Source of the DNA: Nocardioides sp. Root140 | Lineage (GTDB): Bacteria > Actinomycetota > Actinomycetes > Propionibacteriales > Nocardioidaceae | Reading direction: 5' to 3' | Length of the DNA stretch: 64,000 nucleotides | NCBI RefSeq assembly: GCF_001426745.1 | Contig: NZ_LMFI01000010.1 | Coordinates: forward strand, 63,468 to 127,467 | In this document: positions 27,375-35,620 of the stretch, piece by piece | Layout: every line of letters starts with the position of its first letter | Position numbering within the stretch: the stretch's first letter is position 1 | The notes under the pieces: generated by a model | The model's database searches: none | The model's input: the letters and a program-made list of their open reading frames with translations, nothing else | Told to the model about the DNA's origin: nothing | Program-made: the position numbers and the translations under genes

Positions 27375-27665
27375 TTATTCAGCCGTCGGTCGCTTGATGC
27401 GCTTCGGCGCGGTCGGCAGGTCGAGCGGGGGTACGACGACGGACGGGCCGGCCGGCACGTCGTCGGTGTCCATCCACCCGTCGTACTGGTCGATCAGCAT
27501 CTCGAACTGGAACGGCGGCGCATCCGTGAGCACCGCCCACGGGTGGTCCTCGTCGTCGTCCTCACCGGCCAGACGCTCGCGCACGACGGAGGCCTCCCAC
27601 CCCTCGCGCTGCAGCTGGGCGACGACGGCCCGCGCGTCGTCCTCCTCGAAGAAGATGCCTCTCAC
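27375..27665 (-). CDS. Small acidic protein of unknown function
   Basis: 96 residues, GTG at 27665 overlapping the Nudix stop as GTGA. The N-terminal half (FEEDDARAVVAQLQREGWEA) looks like an alpha/beta sandwich reminiscent of small RraB-like folds. The centre is acidic, with a conserved-looking DHPWAVLTDAP, and the tail is Pro/Lys-rich. I do not recognise a named family. Coupled to the Nudix hydrolase. Confidence 0.7.
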   Translation of the reverse strand: MRGIFFEEDDARAVVAQLQREGWEASVVRERLAGEDDDEDHPWAVLTDAPPFQFEMLIDQYDGWMDTDDVPAGPSVVVPPLDLPTAPKRIKRPTAE

Positions 27666-28045
27666 GCGTCCAGTATCCCAGCAAGCTGACCCAGGAACGG
27701 GCGGTCGGGCTGAAGCCAGTCGACGTCGTCGAGCTCCTCGGGCGTCAGCCAGCGCAGGGCGTCGTGCTCGGTCGGCTCCGGCTCGCCGTCGACGAGGTCG
27801 ACCACTGCCACGCGCAGCTCGTGCGTCGAGCCGATCGGCACCACGCCGTCGAGCCAGCTCCTGACCCGCACGACGCAGCCGAGCTCCTCGGCGATCTCGC
27901 GCACCAGCGCGTCGGCCGGCGACTCGCCGGGCTCGACCTTGCCGCCGGGGAACTCCCAGCGGCCGGCGGCGTCGGGCGGCGACGTACGCCGGGCAGCGAG
28001 CACGCACCCGTGACGGACGATGGCGGCACCGACGACGGGCTTCAT
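27662..28045 (-). CDS. MutT-like Nudix hydrolase
   Basis: 127 residues. A complete Nudix box is present: G-x5-E-x7-REIAEELG (GKVEPGESPADALVREIAEE, about 40-59) preceded by WEFPG. The small size and the early VVGAAIVRHGCVLAARR resemble MutT/CTP-pyrophosphohydrolase members that clean oxidised nucleotides. The substrate is not readable from sequence. Confidence 0.9.
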   Translation of the reverse strand: MKPVVGAAIVRHGCVLAARRTSPPDAAGRWEFPGGKVEPGESPADALVREIAEELGCVVRVRSWLDGVVPIGSTHELRVAVVDLVDGEPEPTEHDALRWLTPEELDDVDWLQPDRPFLGQLAGILDA

Positions 28046-28092
28046 GGTGCGTCAGCCTGCCACGTCCCGAGGAGGGTCGTGGCCGCGATCGC

Positions 28093-28098
28093 TACGGT
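28093..28098 (+). promoter_or_regulatory. -10 box TACGGT of a leaderless transcript
   Basis: TACGGT ends 6 nt before the ATG at 28105, and no SD is present; the gap to the divergent Nudix gene is 59 bp. Confidence 0.45.
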
Positions 28099-28104
28099 GG
28101 GGCC

Positions 28105-29202
28105 ATGGCCTTCGAGTTCGTGCAGGGCGTCCACCTGCACCGCACCGACGAGAACATCGACGAGATCGACGCGCTGGCCGACCGGCTCGGTGGCAGGGTC
28201 GGGTTGGAGGGGGTCCTCAAGGACCTGAACCGCCAGGCCCGACGCAGCTTCTTCGCGTTCGGTCGGGCCGTGCACCGCGCCTACCGGTGGGACCGCTCCG
28301 ACTGCCGCAGCGCGCGGTGGTGGCCGCAGGGCATCACCACCTCGGCGGACGCATCCGACACCGAGGACTTCGACGGCCGACGACTGCTGGTCACGACCTG
28401 GTACGCCAAGGAGACCGAGGGCGTGAACAAGGGGTCGCGCATCAGCATCGTCGACCTCGAGACGCTGAAGTACCGCCACGTCCTGCTCGTCGTACCGACC
28501 CTCGGCGAGGACGGCGAGATGAAGCTGGCACCGCTCAAGGTGCACGCCGGCGGCATCGTGTGGGCGGGGCCGTACCTCCACATCGCGGCCACCTCGAAGG
28601 GAATCATGACCTGCCGGGTCGATGACATCCTGCGCGTACCCGACGAGCGCGGCGTCCTCGACCGGCTCAAGCTCGGCGCGGCCGAGGACAAGGTCGCGTC
28701 GTTCGGCTACCGCTACGTGCTGCCGGTCCGGTTCTCCTACAAGGCCTACTCCGACGAGGGTCTCGACCGCTTGCGCTACTCGTTCATGTCGCTGGACCGT
28801 TCGGCCGACCCGCCCGAGCTGGTCGTCGGCGAATACGGCCGCGGCAAGCAGACCACGCGGCTCGCGCGCTATCCGATCGACGCCGAGAGCATGCACCTCG
28901 TGCTGGGCGACGACGGCTACTCGCGGCCGCTGATGCTCGACGACGGTGGCGTCGTCCAGATGCAGGGCATCGCGGTCACCGGCGGCCACTACTACGCGAC
29001 CGCGTCCAACGGGCCGGTCTTCCCGGGCAACGTGTACGTCGGCAGGCCCGGCGACTTCCGCAAGCACAAGTGGGCCACGCCGATCGGGTGCGAGGACCTG
29101 TCCTACTGGCCTTCACGCCAGGAGCTGTGGTCGGTCACCGAGCACCCGAACCGCCGCTGGATCTTCTCTATGCGGAAGAAGTGGTTCGACAAGCGGTCCT
29201 GA
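28105..29202 (+). CDS. Conserved protein of unknown function, beta-propeller-like
   Basis: 365 residues, no signal peptide or membrane helix. Repeated strand-rich segments (DGRRLLVTTWYAKE, GGIVWAGPYLHIAATSKGI, VQMQGIAVTGGHYYAT, ELWSVTEHPNRRWIF) suggest a beta-propeller. Several Trp/Tyr-Gly pairs and no nucleophile motif are seen. I do not recognise a family with known function. Monocistronic, with a leaderless promoter and a tandem-repeat array just after its stop. Confidence 0.75.
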   Translation: MAFEFVQGVHLHRTDENIDEIDALADRLGGRVGLEGVLKDLNRQARRSFFAFGRAVHRAYRWDRSDCRSARWWPQGITTSADASDTEDFDGRRLLVTTWYAKETEGVNKGSRISIVDLETLKYRHVLLVVPTLGEDGEMKLAPLKVHAGGIVWAGPYLHIAATSKGIMTCRVDDILRVPDERGVLDRLKLGAAEDKVASFGYRYVLPVRFSYKAYSDEGLDRLRYSFMSLDRSADPPELVVGEYGRGKQTTRLARYPIDAESMHLVLGDDGYSRPLMLDDGGVVQMQGIAVTGGHYYATASNGPVFPGNVYVGRPGDFRKHKWATPIGCEDLSYWPSRQELWSVTEHPNRRWIFSMRKKWFDKRS

Positions 29203-29209
29203 GAGACCG

Positions 29210-29275
29210 CAAGAATCCACGGCTCGAGGCGCAAGAATCCACGGCTCGCGCATCAAAAACCCACGGTTCGCGAGG
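29210..29275. repeat. Three 22-nt tandem units (family A, locus 2)
   Basis: Units at 29210-29231, 29232-29253 and 29254-29275 share AATCCACGGCTCG or its variant AACCCACGGTTCG. Written on the minus strand they match the array at 19183-19248 (CGCGAACCGTGGATT). Again the array sits exactly between two convergent genes. Confidence 0.8.
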
Positions 29276-29288
29276 GAAAGGACAAGGG

Positions 29289-30092
29289 TCAGCGGGGGGC
29301 GCGGGCCAGCTGACGGGACTGCGCGACGAGGCGTCCGGCGGAGTCCCAGACCTCGCAGTCCTCCTCGAACATGCCTCCGGCGACGTTGCGCGTCGCATGG
29401 CGCACCTTGAGCCAGCCCGGCGCCGGGATCGCCCGCACGTGCGCGGTCAGCTCGAGCGTCGGCGCCCAGCCGGGCAGGCCCAGGTCGTAGGTGGCCGGCG
29501 GCAGCGCGTCGACCATCAGCAGGAGTGACAGCGCGTCGGGTTCACGCGCGTCGGCGAGCCGGATCCAGCCCTGGACGACGCCGTTGCCGCTGGGCTGCCC
29601 GACCGCCCAGCCGGCGTACGCCGGGTCGAGGCGGAGGTCGAAGCGCGAGAGGAGCGGGGCGGTCTTCTTGAGCTTCTCTGGTGCCGCCGAGGTCGGCAGG
29701 CACTGCTCCAGCGGCGGAAGCTCGGGCTCGACGGCCGACGTGCGCACGTCGTCGGGCAGACCGGACAGGTCGCCGTACGTCGCGAGCACGGTGATCCGGT
29801 CGGCGCCGTCCTGGCTGAGATCGGCGGCGAGGGTGGCCACGCTGCCACCGTCACGGATCACGCGGGAGCGCACCGTGGCCGGACCGGGCGTCGAGGCGGA
29901 GAGGTAGTAGGCGCTCACCGAGATCGGGTCGGGCTTGCCGGGCGCGGCCTCGCGCAGGGCATTGCCGATGACCGCGAGCAGGTAGCCGCCGTTGACGCCA
30001 CCACCGACGACCCACCCCTCGCCCAGCTCGACGGTGTGCTCCCCGGTGCCGTTGGCGGTGACCTCGATGTCACGGTCGAACTCAGTTCCCAT
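29289..30092 (-). CDS. Acyl-CoA thioesterase-like protein (double hot-dog)
   Basis: 267 residues. The early GWVVGGGVNGGYLLAVIGNA (about 26-45) is the hot-dog helix region of the N-terminal domain. The second domain holds LLLMVDALPPATYDLG and APTLELTAHVRAIP, as in the thioesterase-II/acyl-CoA thioesterase-like family, ending in SRQLARAPR. Probably hydrolyses fatty acyl-CoA in the cytoplasm; substrate inferred from family. ATG at 30092 has AGGA 9 nt upstream. Confidence 0.85.
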   Translation of the reverse strand: MGTEFDRDIEVTANGTGEHTVELGEGWVVGGGVNGGYLLAVIGNALREAAPGKPDPISVSAYYLSASTPGPATVRSRVIRDGGSVATLAADLSQDGADRITVLATYGDLSGLPDDVRTSAVEPELPPLEQCLPTSAAPEKLKKTAPLLSRFDLRLDPAYAGWAVGQPSGNGVVQGWIRLADAREPDALSLLLMVDALPPATYDLGLPGWAPTLELTAHVRAIPAPGWLKVRHATRNVAGGMFEEDCEVWDSAGRLVAQSRQLARAPR

Positions 30093-30169
30093 GCCGTTGA
30101 TCCTAGGAGGGCTCGGCGACACCGCACGATGCATCGGACCGTGCGCTCGGTCACCCTGCCCCTCCATGG

Positions 30170-31198
30170 ATGATGGGGGCCGTGATCCGACACCGCGACA
30201 TCGCCCGTGACGCCCTCCGGTTCGGGCCACACGGCGGCGCGCACCGGGTGGCCATGCGGGCCGGGGTCTCGGTGTTCGTGCCCTTGGTCGTGCTGTGGTC
30301 GATGGGCCACCTCGACTGGTCCATCTACGCAGCGTTCGGCGCCTTCACCTCCCTCTACGGACGCCAACGCACCGGGCGCGCCCGGCTCCAGCTGCAACTG
30401 ACCCTCGCGCTCGCCCTCACCGTGTCGGTCGGGGTCGGCGTGCTGGTCGGCATGTCGCCGCACCGGGCCTGGCTCGCCGTACCGGTGGCCGGTCTGGTCG
30501 CCGGGGTCGGCTCGTGGGTCTCCGACCTGGAGGAGTGGCACCCGCCCGGGCCGCTGTTCATGATCTTCGCCTTCGCGGCCGTCGCCTCGATCCCCGCGCA
30601 GCCCGGCGACATCGTGACCGGGTGCCTGGTCGCGGGCAGCTCCGCCCTCTTCGCCGTCGCGATCGGTTCGACGGGGCACCTCTGGCGTGCCGTACGCCGA
30701 CCCGGCGGACAGGTGTCGGCGTGGCACCCCAGGCGCAGCTCGGCGGCCGGGCGCCACGTCGCCCGCAACGTCGTCGGCGTGGTGGTCGCCGGCGGCGTGG
30801 CCACTGCGATCGGCATCGGGCACCCCTACTGGGCGATGGTCTCCGCCGTGGTGCCGTTGGCCGCCCGTGACCTGCTCCCCCAGACGGTGCGTGGCGTCCA
30901 GCGCGTCGTCGGCACCGGTCTCGGACTGCTCACCGCCGGGCTCCTGCTCTGGCTCGACCCGGGCGGTCTGGCGCTGATCCTGGTGGTCGTCGTGCTGCAG
31001 GTGGGCGCCGAGCTGCTGGTCGGTCGCAACTACGCACTCGCGCTGGTGGTGATCACTCCGCTGGCCCTGCTGATGGTGCACCTGGCCGCACCCATCCCTA
31101 CCCGCACCCTGCTCTTCGACCGGGGTGTCGAGACCGTGATCGGCGTCGCGATCGGCATCCTGATCGGATACCTCACTCGTGATCGGAGTCGTGCCTGA
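30170..31198 (+). CDS. FUSC-family membrane protein
   Basis: 342 residues, with about 9-10 hydrophobic segments in two halves (about 28-175 and 200-335) separated by a basic loop. The second half, VARNVVGVVVAGGVATAIGI followed by VVPLAARDLL, is typical of the fusaric-acid-resistance-type (FUSC) transporter domain. Start is uncertain: ATG 30170, ATG 30173 or GTG 30182 (VIRHRDIA). Overlaps the next gene by one base (TGATG), so the two are co-expressed. Substrate unknown. Confidence 0.85.
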   Translation: MMGAVIRHRDIARDALRFGPHGGAHRVAMRAGVSVFVPLVVLWSMGHLDWSIYAAFGAFTSLYGRQRTGRARLQLQLTLALALTVSVGVGVLVGMSPHRAWLAVPVAGLVAGVGSWVSDLEEWHPPGPLFMIFAFAAVASIPAQPGDIVTGCLVAGSSALFAVAIGSTGHLWRAVRRPGGQVSAWHPRRSSAAGRHVARNVVGVVVAGGVATAIGIGHPYWAMVSAVVPLAARDLLPQTVRGVQRVVGTGLGLLTAGLLLWLDPGGLALILVVVVLQVGAELLVGRNYALALVVITPLALLMVHLAAPIPTRTLLFDRGVETVIGVAIGILIGYLTRDRSRA

Positions 31199-31890
31199 TG
31201 CCGCGTCCCCTCCTGTCCGTCGCCCTGCTCGGACTGCTCTCGGCCGTGACCGGCGTCCACCTGTGGGCGCAGTGGATGGCACAGGGCCGGGTTGCCGACG
31301 GCACCCAGTGGCTGCTGATGCCGTTGCTGGCCGGGGCCCTGTGGCTCGACACCCGCTCGGGCCGCAGCCGACTGGCCCGGCTCACCCTTCTGGCACTGGT
31401 GTTCTCGTGGCTGGGCGACGCACTGCCGGGGTTCTTCTCCGGCGACGCCGACTTCCTGGTGATGGTCGGCTGCTTCCTGCTGGCCCAGCTCACCTACGTC
31501 AACGCCTTCCTGCCGTACGCCGACCGCTCGGTGCTGCACGTCGGACGCATCGCGCTGGCGCCGTACGTCGTGTTCGTCATCGTGCTGGTCACGCTGTGCG
31601 CAGCCGGCGCCGGTGTCCTGTTGATCCCGGTCCTCATCTACGGCGGATGCCTCGGCGCGATGGCGGTCCTGGCCACCGGCGTCAACGGCCTGGTCTGGGT
31701 CGGCGGCACGACGTTCCTGGTCTCCGACGCGATGATCGCCCTCGACGCGTTCAGCGACCTCGAGATCCCGCACAGCGACTTCTGGGTGATGCTCACCTAC
31801 GTGGTCGCGCAGGTGCTGATCGTCCTCGGCGTCGAGGAGAAGGCCGAGCAACCCACCGACCCGTCGCCAGTTCCCACTGACCCGTCGTGA
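31198..31890 (+). CDS. YhhN-family (lysoplasmalogenase-like) membrane protein
   Basis: 230 residues with about eight hydrophobic segments. FSWLGDALPGFF and FLVSDAMIALDAF contain the two conserved Asp residues of the YhhN/TMEM86 family, whose characterised members hydrolyse lysoplasmalogens. The C-terminal dozen residues (PTDPSPVPTDPS) are encoded by an invading 21-nt tandem repeat and are not part of the fold. Translationally coupled to the FUSC gene. Confidence 0.85.
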   Translation: MPRPLLSVALLGLLSAVTGVHLWAQWMAQGRVADGTQWLLMPLLAGALWLDTRSGRSRLARLTLLALVFSWLGDALPGFFSGDADFLVMVGCFLLAQLTYVNAFLPYADRSVLHVGRIALAPYVVFVIVLVTLCAAGAGVLLIPVLIYGGCLGAMAVLATGVNGLVWVGGTTFLVSDAMIALDAFSDLEIPHSDFWVMLTYVVAQVLIVLGVEEKAEQPTDPSPVPTDPS

Positions 31891-31920
31891 GTCTGAGCTG
31901 ACCCGTCGCCAGTTTCGAAC
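31858..31920. repeat. Three 21-nt tandem units (family B)
   Basis: GACCCGTCG recurs at 31858, 31879 and 31900, an exact 21-nt period; units 1 and 3 continue CCAGTT. The array starts inside the YhhN coding region, where it encodes PTDPS repeats, crosses its stop and ends just before the convergent rclA-like gene. The sequence is unrelated to family A but the placement and period are similar. Confidence 0.75.
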
Positions 31921-31930
31921 CGGCGACAGC

Positions 31931-33292
31931 TCAGGCGAGCCCGGCCAGCACCTCGTTGAACGACTCGGTGCTCGACGGGTGGGTCCAGATGCCGTCGCGC
32001 AGCTGCGAGGCGGTCGCCCCGGCGCGCATGGCCAGCGCGACCAGGTTGACCAGCTCCTGCGCGTCGATGCAGAACAGTGCCGCGCCCAGCACCTCGTCGG
32101 TGTCCGCGTCGACGACGAACTTGATCAGGCCGTGGGTCTCCCCCACGATCTTGGGCCGGGGCATGGCGGCGATCGCGGCCACCGGCTTCGCGGCCACCTT
32201 CACGGCGCGCCCCTGCTCACGGGCCTCTGCCTCCGTGACGCCGACCCGTCCCAACGGCGGGGTGAGGAACGTCGTGGTGGGCACGGCGACCCGGTCGCCG
32301 GTGGTGCGGGTTCCGGACCCGGTGAGCTGGTCGAGCACGATGCGGTGGTCGTCGTAGGAGACGTAGGTGAACTGCGGCCCGCCGTTGACGTCGCCGACCG
32401 CGAAGACGTGCGGTCGGCTGGTGCGCAGGTGCTCGTCGACCGCGATCGCCCCCTTCTCGGTCATCTCGATGCCGGCGGCGTCGAGGCCGAGCCCGTCGGT
32501 GGCCGGGTGTCGGCCGACGGCGACGAGCACGGCACCGGCCGTGATCTCCCGTGCCTCGCCGTCGACCTCGTGCCGGACGACGGCGCCGTCGATCGCGGTG
32601 ACCTTCGCGCCCTGCACGAACGTCACCCCGACCTCCTCGAGGGAGCCACGCACGGCGGCCGCGACGTCCTCGTCCTCGCGCATCAGCAGGCGTGCGCCGC
32701 GGTCGAGCACCGTGACGTGTGAGCCGAACCGGGCGAACATGCCCGCGAACTCGAGACCGATCGGCCCGCCCCCGACCACGACCAGCTCGGCCGGCAACGG
32801 ATCGACGTGCTGGAGGGTCGTGCTGGTGTACACCACCGGGTTGTCGACCAGCCCGGGCAGGTCGGGAAGCACAGGCACCGAGCCGGTGTTGACGATGATC
32901 GTGTCGGCGCGCACCCGCAGCACGTCGTCGCCGCCGGTGACCTCGACGGTGTGCTCGTCGACGAACGTCGCGCGTCCGGTCAGCGCGGTGACGGTGTCGA
33001 CGACGTCGAGCATCTCGAAGTTCTTCGCGCGCAGCTTGCCGATGAGGGTGTCGCGGAAGGCCACCGCGTCGGTGAACCAGGCCTGCGGGTCGTCACCCTC
33101 CCGGCGCCTCTCCGCCTGGTGCACGAGCGCCTTGGTCGGCACGCAGCCGATGTTGATGCACGTGCCGCCGTACATCTCGTCGGACTGCTCCACCATGACC
33201 ACGCGCTGCCCGGCCCGGCCGAGGGCACCGGCGAGCGTCTTGCCCGCCTTGCCCCAACCGATCACGAGTACGTCGGTCTCCAGCGCCTGCAC
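31931..33292 (-). CDS. rclA: RclA-like pyridine nucleotide-disulphide oxidoreductase
   Basis: 453 residues, glutathione-reductase fold. FAD motif VIGWGKAGKTL, redox-active CINIGC (C45-x4-C50 in GGTCINIGCVPTK), NAD(P) motif VVVGGGPIGLEFA and C-terminal THPSSTESFNEV. The GKAGKTLA and YGGTCINIGC(I/V)PTK segments and the length closely follow E. coli RclA, the reactive-chlorine-resistance flavoprotein that reduces Cu(II), more than lipoamide dehydrogenase or MerA. GTG at 33292 has AGGAGG 6 nt upstream and is preferred over the ATG at 33325. Functional equivalence is inferred. Confidence 0.87.
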   Translation of the reverse strand: MQALETDVLVIGWGKAGKTLAGALGRAGQRVVMVEQSDEMYGGTCINIGCVPTKALVHQAERRREGDDPQAWFTDAVAFRDTLIGKLRAKNFEMLDVVDTVTALTGRATFVDEHTVEVTGGDDVLRVRADTIIVNTGSVPVLPDLPGLVDNPVVYTSTTLQHVDPLPAELVVVGGGPIGLEFAGMFARFGSHVTVLDRGARLLMREDEDVAAAVRGSLEEVGVTFVQGAKVTAIDGAVVRHEVDGEAREITAGAVLVAVGRHPATDGLGLDAAGIEMTEKGAIAVDEHLRTSRPHVFAVGDVNGGPQFTYVSYDDHRIVLDQLTGSGTRTTGDRVAVPTTTFLTPPLGRVGVTEAEAREQGRAVKVAAKPVAAIAAMPRPKIVGETHGLIKFVVDADTDEVLGAALFCIDAQELVNLVALAMRAGATASQLRDGIWTHPSSTESFNEVLAGLA

Positions 33293-33420
33293 GGGTGCCT
33301 CCTCGGAAGTCGTTGTGCCGCCCATCGTGGCAGCCCGATGACCGACAGTGGTGCTGGCACCACCTGGAGACGGGTCCGAGCGCCCTCGCGTCAGACTCGT
33401 AAGAGGCGTTGACTCGAAGC

Positions 33421-34458
33421 ATGAGCATCGACCTGCACACCGAGCCGACCAGCCGCCGCGATCACGGCGGATCCGACTTCGCCGAGCTGCGGCGCCGCAT
33501 CGACGACGCCGGCCTTCTCGACCGCCGCCCCGGCTACTACGCCGCACGCTTCGCCCTGCTCGGCACGGCGGTCGTCGTGGGCTGGGCGTCGTTCGTGGCC
33601 ATCGGGAGCACCTGGTGGCAGCTGGTCACGGCCGTCGTACTCGCTGTCGTGTTCGCGCAACTTGCCCTGCTGGCCCACGACATCGCGCACCGCCAGGTCT
33701 TCCGGACCCGGCGACCGAGCGAGATCGCGGGTCGCCTGGTCGGCAACCTCGGCGTGGGCATGAGCTACGGCTGGTGGATGGACAAGCACACCCGTCACCA
33801 CGCGAACCCGAACCACGAGGAGCTCGACCCCGACGTCTCACCCGACCTGCTGGTCTGGTCGCAGGACCAGGCCCGCAACGCCAGCGGGGCGGCCCGCTTC
33901 ATCGGGAAGTACGAGGCGTTCCTCTTCTTCCCACTGCTGACCCTCGAGGCGTTCAACCTGCACATCTCGAGTGTGCGCGCCGTGTTGAAGCCGGGCCTCA
34001 AGGAGCGCCGCCTCGAAGGTGGCCTCCTGCTGGCCCACTTCGTGATCTACCTCAGCCTGGTCTTCACCGTGCTCTCCCCCGGGCTCGCCATCGCCTTCAT
34101 CCTGCTCAACCAGGCCGTCTTCGGCCTCTACCTCGGCTGCTCGTTCGCGCCCAACCACAAGGGCATGCCGACGCTGACCGGCGACCGCGAACCCGACTAC
34201 CTGCGCAAGCAGGTGCTCACCTCGCGCAACGTGCGCGGCGGCCCGGTGGTCGACGTCGCCCTCGGCGGACTGAACTACCAGATCGAGCACCACCTGTTCC
34301 CGAGCATGCCGTGCGCCAACCTGCGCCAGGCACGGCCGATGGTGCGGGACTTCTGCGCCGAGCGCGGCGTGGAGTACGCCGAGGCAGGGCTGGTCGAGTC
34401 CTACACGATCGCCCTGCGCCACATGCACTCCGTCGGCGAACCGCTGCGCGCTGCCTGA
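33421..34458 (+). CDS. Membrane fatty-acid (acyl-lipid) desaturase
   Basis: 345 residues. All three histidine boxes are present: HDIAH (86-90), HTRHH (123-127) and QIEHH (about 282-286), which hold the di-iron centre. Four main membrane helices lie at about 42-62, 66-86, 170-190 and 205-230. QxxHH in the third box is typical of front-end/linoleoyl-type desaturases, including actinobacterial delta-6-like enzymes. It introduces a double bond into membrane lipid acyl chains, using reduced ferredoxin or cytochrome. Start ATG 33421; no clear SD. Regiospecificity unknown. Confidence 0.93.
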   Translation: MSIDLHTEPTSRRDHGGSDFAELRRRIDDAGLLDRRPGYYAARFALLGTAVVVGWASFVAIGSTWWQLVTAVVLAVVFAQLALLAHDIAHRQVFRTRRPSEIAGRLVGNLGVGMSYGWWMDKHTRHHANPNHEELDPDVSPDLLVWSQDQARNASGAARFIGKYEAFLFFPLLTLEAFNLHISSVRAVLKPGLKERRLEGGLLLAHFVIYLSLVFTVLSPGLAIAFILLNQAVFGLYLGCSFAPNHKGMPTLTGDREPDYLRKQVLTSRNVRGGPVVDVALGGLNYQIEHHLFPSMPCANLRQARPMVRDFCAERGVEYAEAGLVESYTIALRHMHSVGEPLRAA

Positions 34459-34471
34459 GCCGACCGCGAGC

Positions 34472-34517
34472 GCACGATTGATGTCGTGCCCAGGCCCGGA
34501 AACGACCGAAATCGTGC
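34472..34517. terminator. Long interrupted hairpin between convergent genes
   Basis: GCACGATT (34472-34479) pairs with AATCGTGC (34510-34517), and an inner GTCGT pairs with ACGAC. It sits between the desaturase and the SGNH hydrolase gene ends. Confidence 0.5.
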
Positions 34518-34577
34518 ACTCAACGCCTGGCTGGTTGCGCTTGCCGTCCACCCGAATCGCCTGTCAGCGGGCACCGC

Positions 34578-35591
34578 TCACCGGCTGCGGACCTGCTCGA
34601 GCACCGCGCGGAACTGCGCCGCGGCGCCGGCGGAGTTCGGGTGGGCGGGCACTCCGACGGCCGGACCGTTGACGGACACTCCGACCACTTCGACGTACCG
34701 CTTGTCCGGTGGGGCGCAGACGTCGTGCCCGATCGACGGGGTGTAGGTGTCGACGAACTCGGCACCGCCCTTCCGTGCGGCCCGCTGCACCATCGAGTTG
34801 AGGCTGCGGAAGGTCTGGTAGAGGTAGGCACGGTCCGACTCGGTCATCGGCAGCTGCGGGTAGCAGGTGTGCGTCGGTACGGCGGCGAGGTAGTCGACCA
34901 TCAGGATCCGCGCCCTCGGTGAGCGCTGGTGGATCTGGCGCAGGGCACGCACCAGCTTGGGCTCGGAGGCCTTGATCTGCTTGGCGAGCACGTCGACTCC
35001 CCCGGCCGTGAAGCGCTCCTTGCAGCCGCCGAGCGGCAGCTGACCCGGCACCAGCGGGAGTCCGAGACTCGGCAGCGGCGGCACCGTCCCAGCGGGAAGC
35101 GGCAGGGCCTGCGGGAGGAGGCTCAGGCAGTCGAGTGCCGCCGAGGCGATGCCCGCGTCGTTGCCACCGATGCCGACGGTGACCAGGTCGGTGGTGCGGG
35201 TCAGCCGCGCGAACTGGGGCGGGTTCGTCTGGCCGGTCGGCAGCTTCTGGGCCCGGTAGAAGTCGTCGGTGGTGGCCGACCCGCAGGTGGCGTCCCGGTG
35301 CACCCTGACGCCCAGCCGCCTGGCCAGCAGCTTCGGGTAGTTGGTCTGCGACTGTGCACACCCGAGCGGCACGTGGCGGGTGTCGGGTGTGCCGTTCAGG
35401 TCAGCGAGCTTCACGTCGGCCGACCACGAGTCGCCGAGGGAGACGTACTCCCGGTAGACGCGTTTCGCCTGTGCGGGCTGGGCAATCTCCGCCGAGGATC
35501 CGGCGGCCACCGCAGGTGAGGGAGCGTGGGCCAGGGCACCGAGGGCCAGTGCAGCGAGGACGATCCCGGACACCTGCAGGCGAGGCTTCAT
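34578..35591 (-). CDS. Secreted SGNH/GDSL hydrolase
   Basis: 337 residues with a Sec signal peptide (about 1-29). Block I YVSLGDSWSA holds the nucleophile Ser, block III GIGGNDAGI the oxyanion Gly/Asn, and block V is VPAHPNSAG, with His but Ala in place of the usual Asp/Gly before it. Several cysteines (GCAQSQ, DATCGS, CLSLL, GGCKE, HTCYP, DVCAPP) suggest three disulphides, as in streptomycete secreted lipases/esterases. Acts outside the cell; substrate unknown. Confidence 0.9.
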   Translation of the reverse strand: MKPRLQVSGIVLAALALGALAHAPSPAVAAGSSAEIAQPAQAKRVYREYVSLGDSWSADVKLADLNGTPDTRHVPLGCAQSQTNYPKLLARRLGVRVHRDATCGSATTDDFYRAQKLPTGQTNPPQFARLTRTTDLVTVGIGGNDAGIASAALDCLSLLPQALPLPAGTVPPLPSLGLPLVPGQLPLGGCKERFTAGGVDVLAKQIKASEPKLVRALRQIHQRSPRARILMVDYLAAVPTHTCYPQLPMTESDRAYLYQTFRSLNSMVQRAARKGGAEFVDTYTPSIGHDVCAPPDKRYVEVVGVSVNGPAVGVPAHPNSAGAAAQFRAVLEQVRSR

Positions 35592-35620
35592 GCCTGCTCA
35601 ACGCGGCGCCGTGGCCCAGG

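Noticed and set aside
19183..29275. CRISPR array interpretation of the 22-nt repeats
   Set aside because: Units are directly adjacent with no spacers, only three per site, and no cas genes are in the window.
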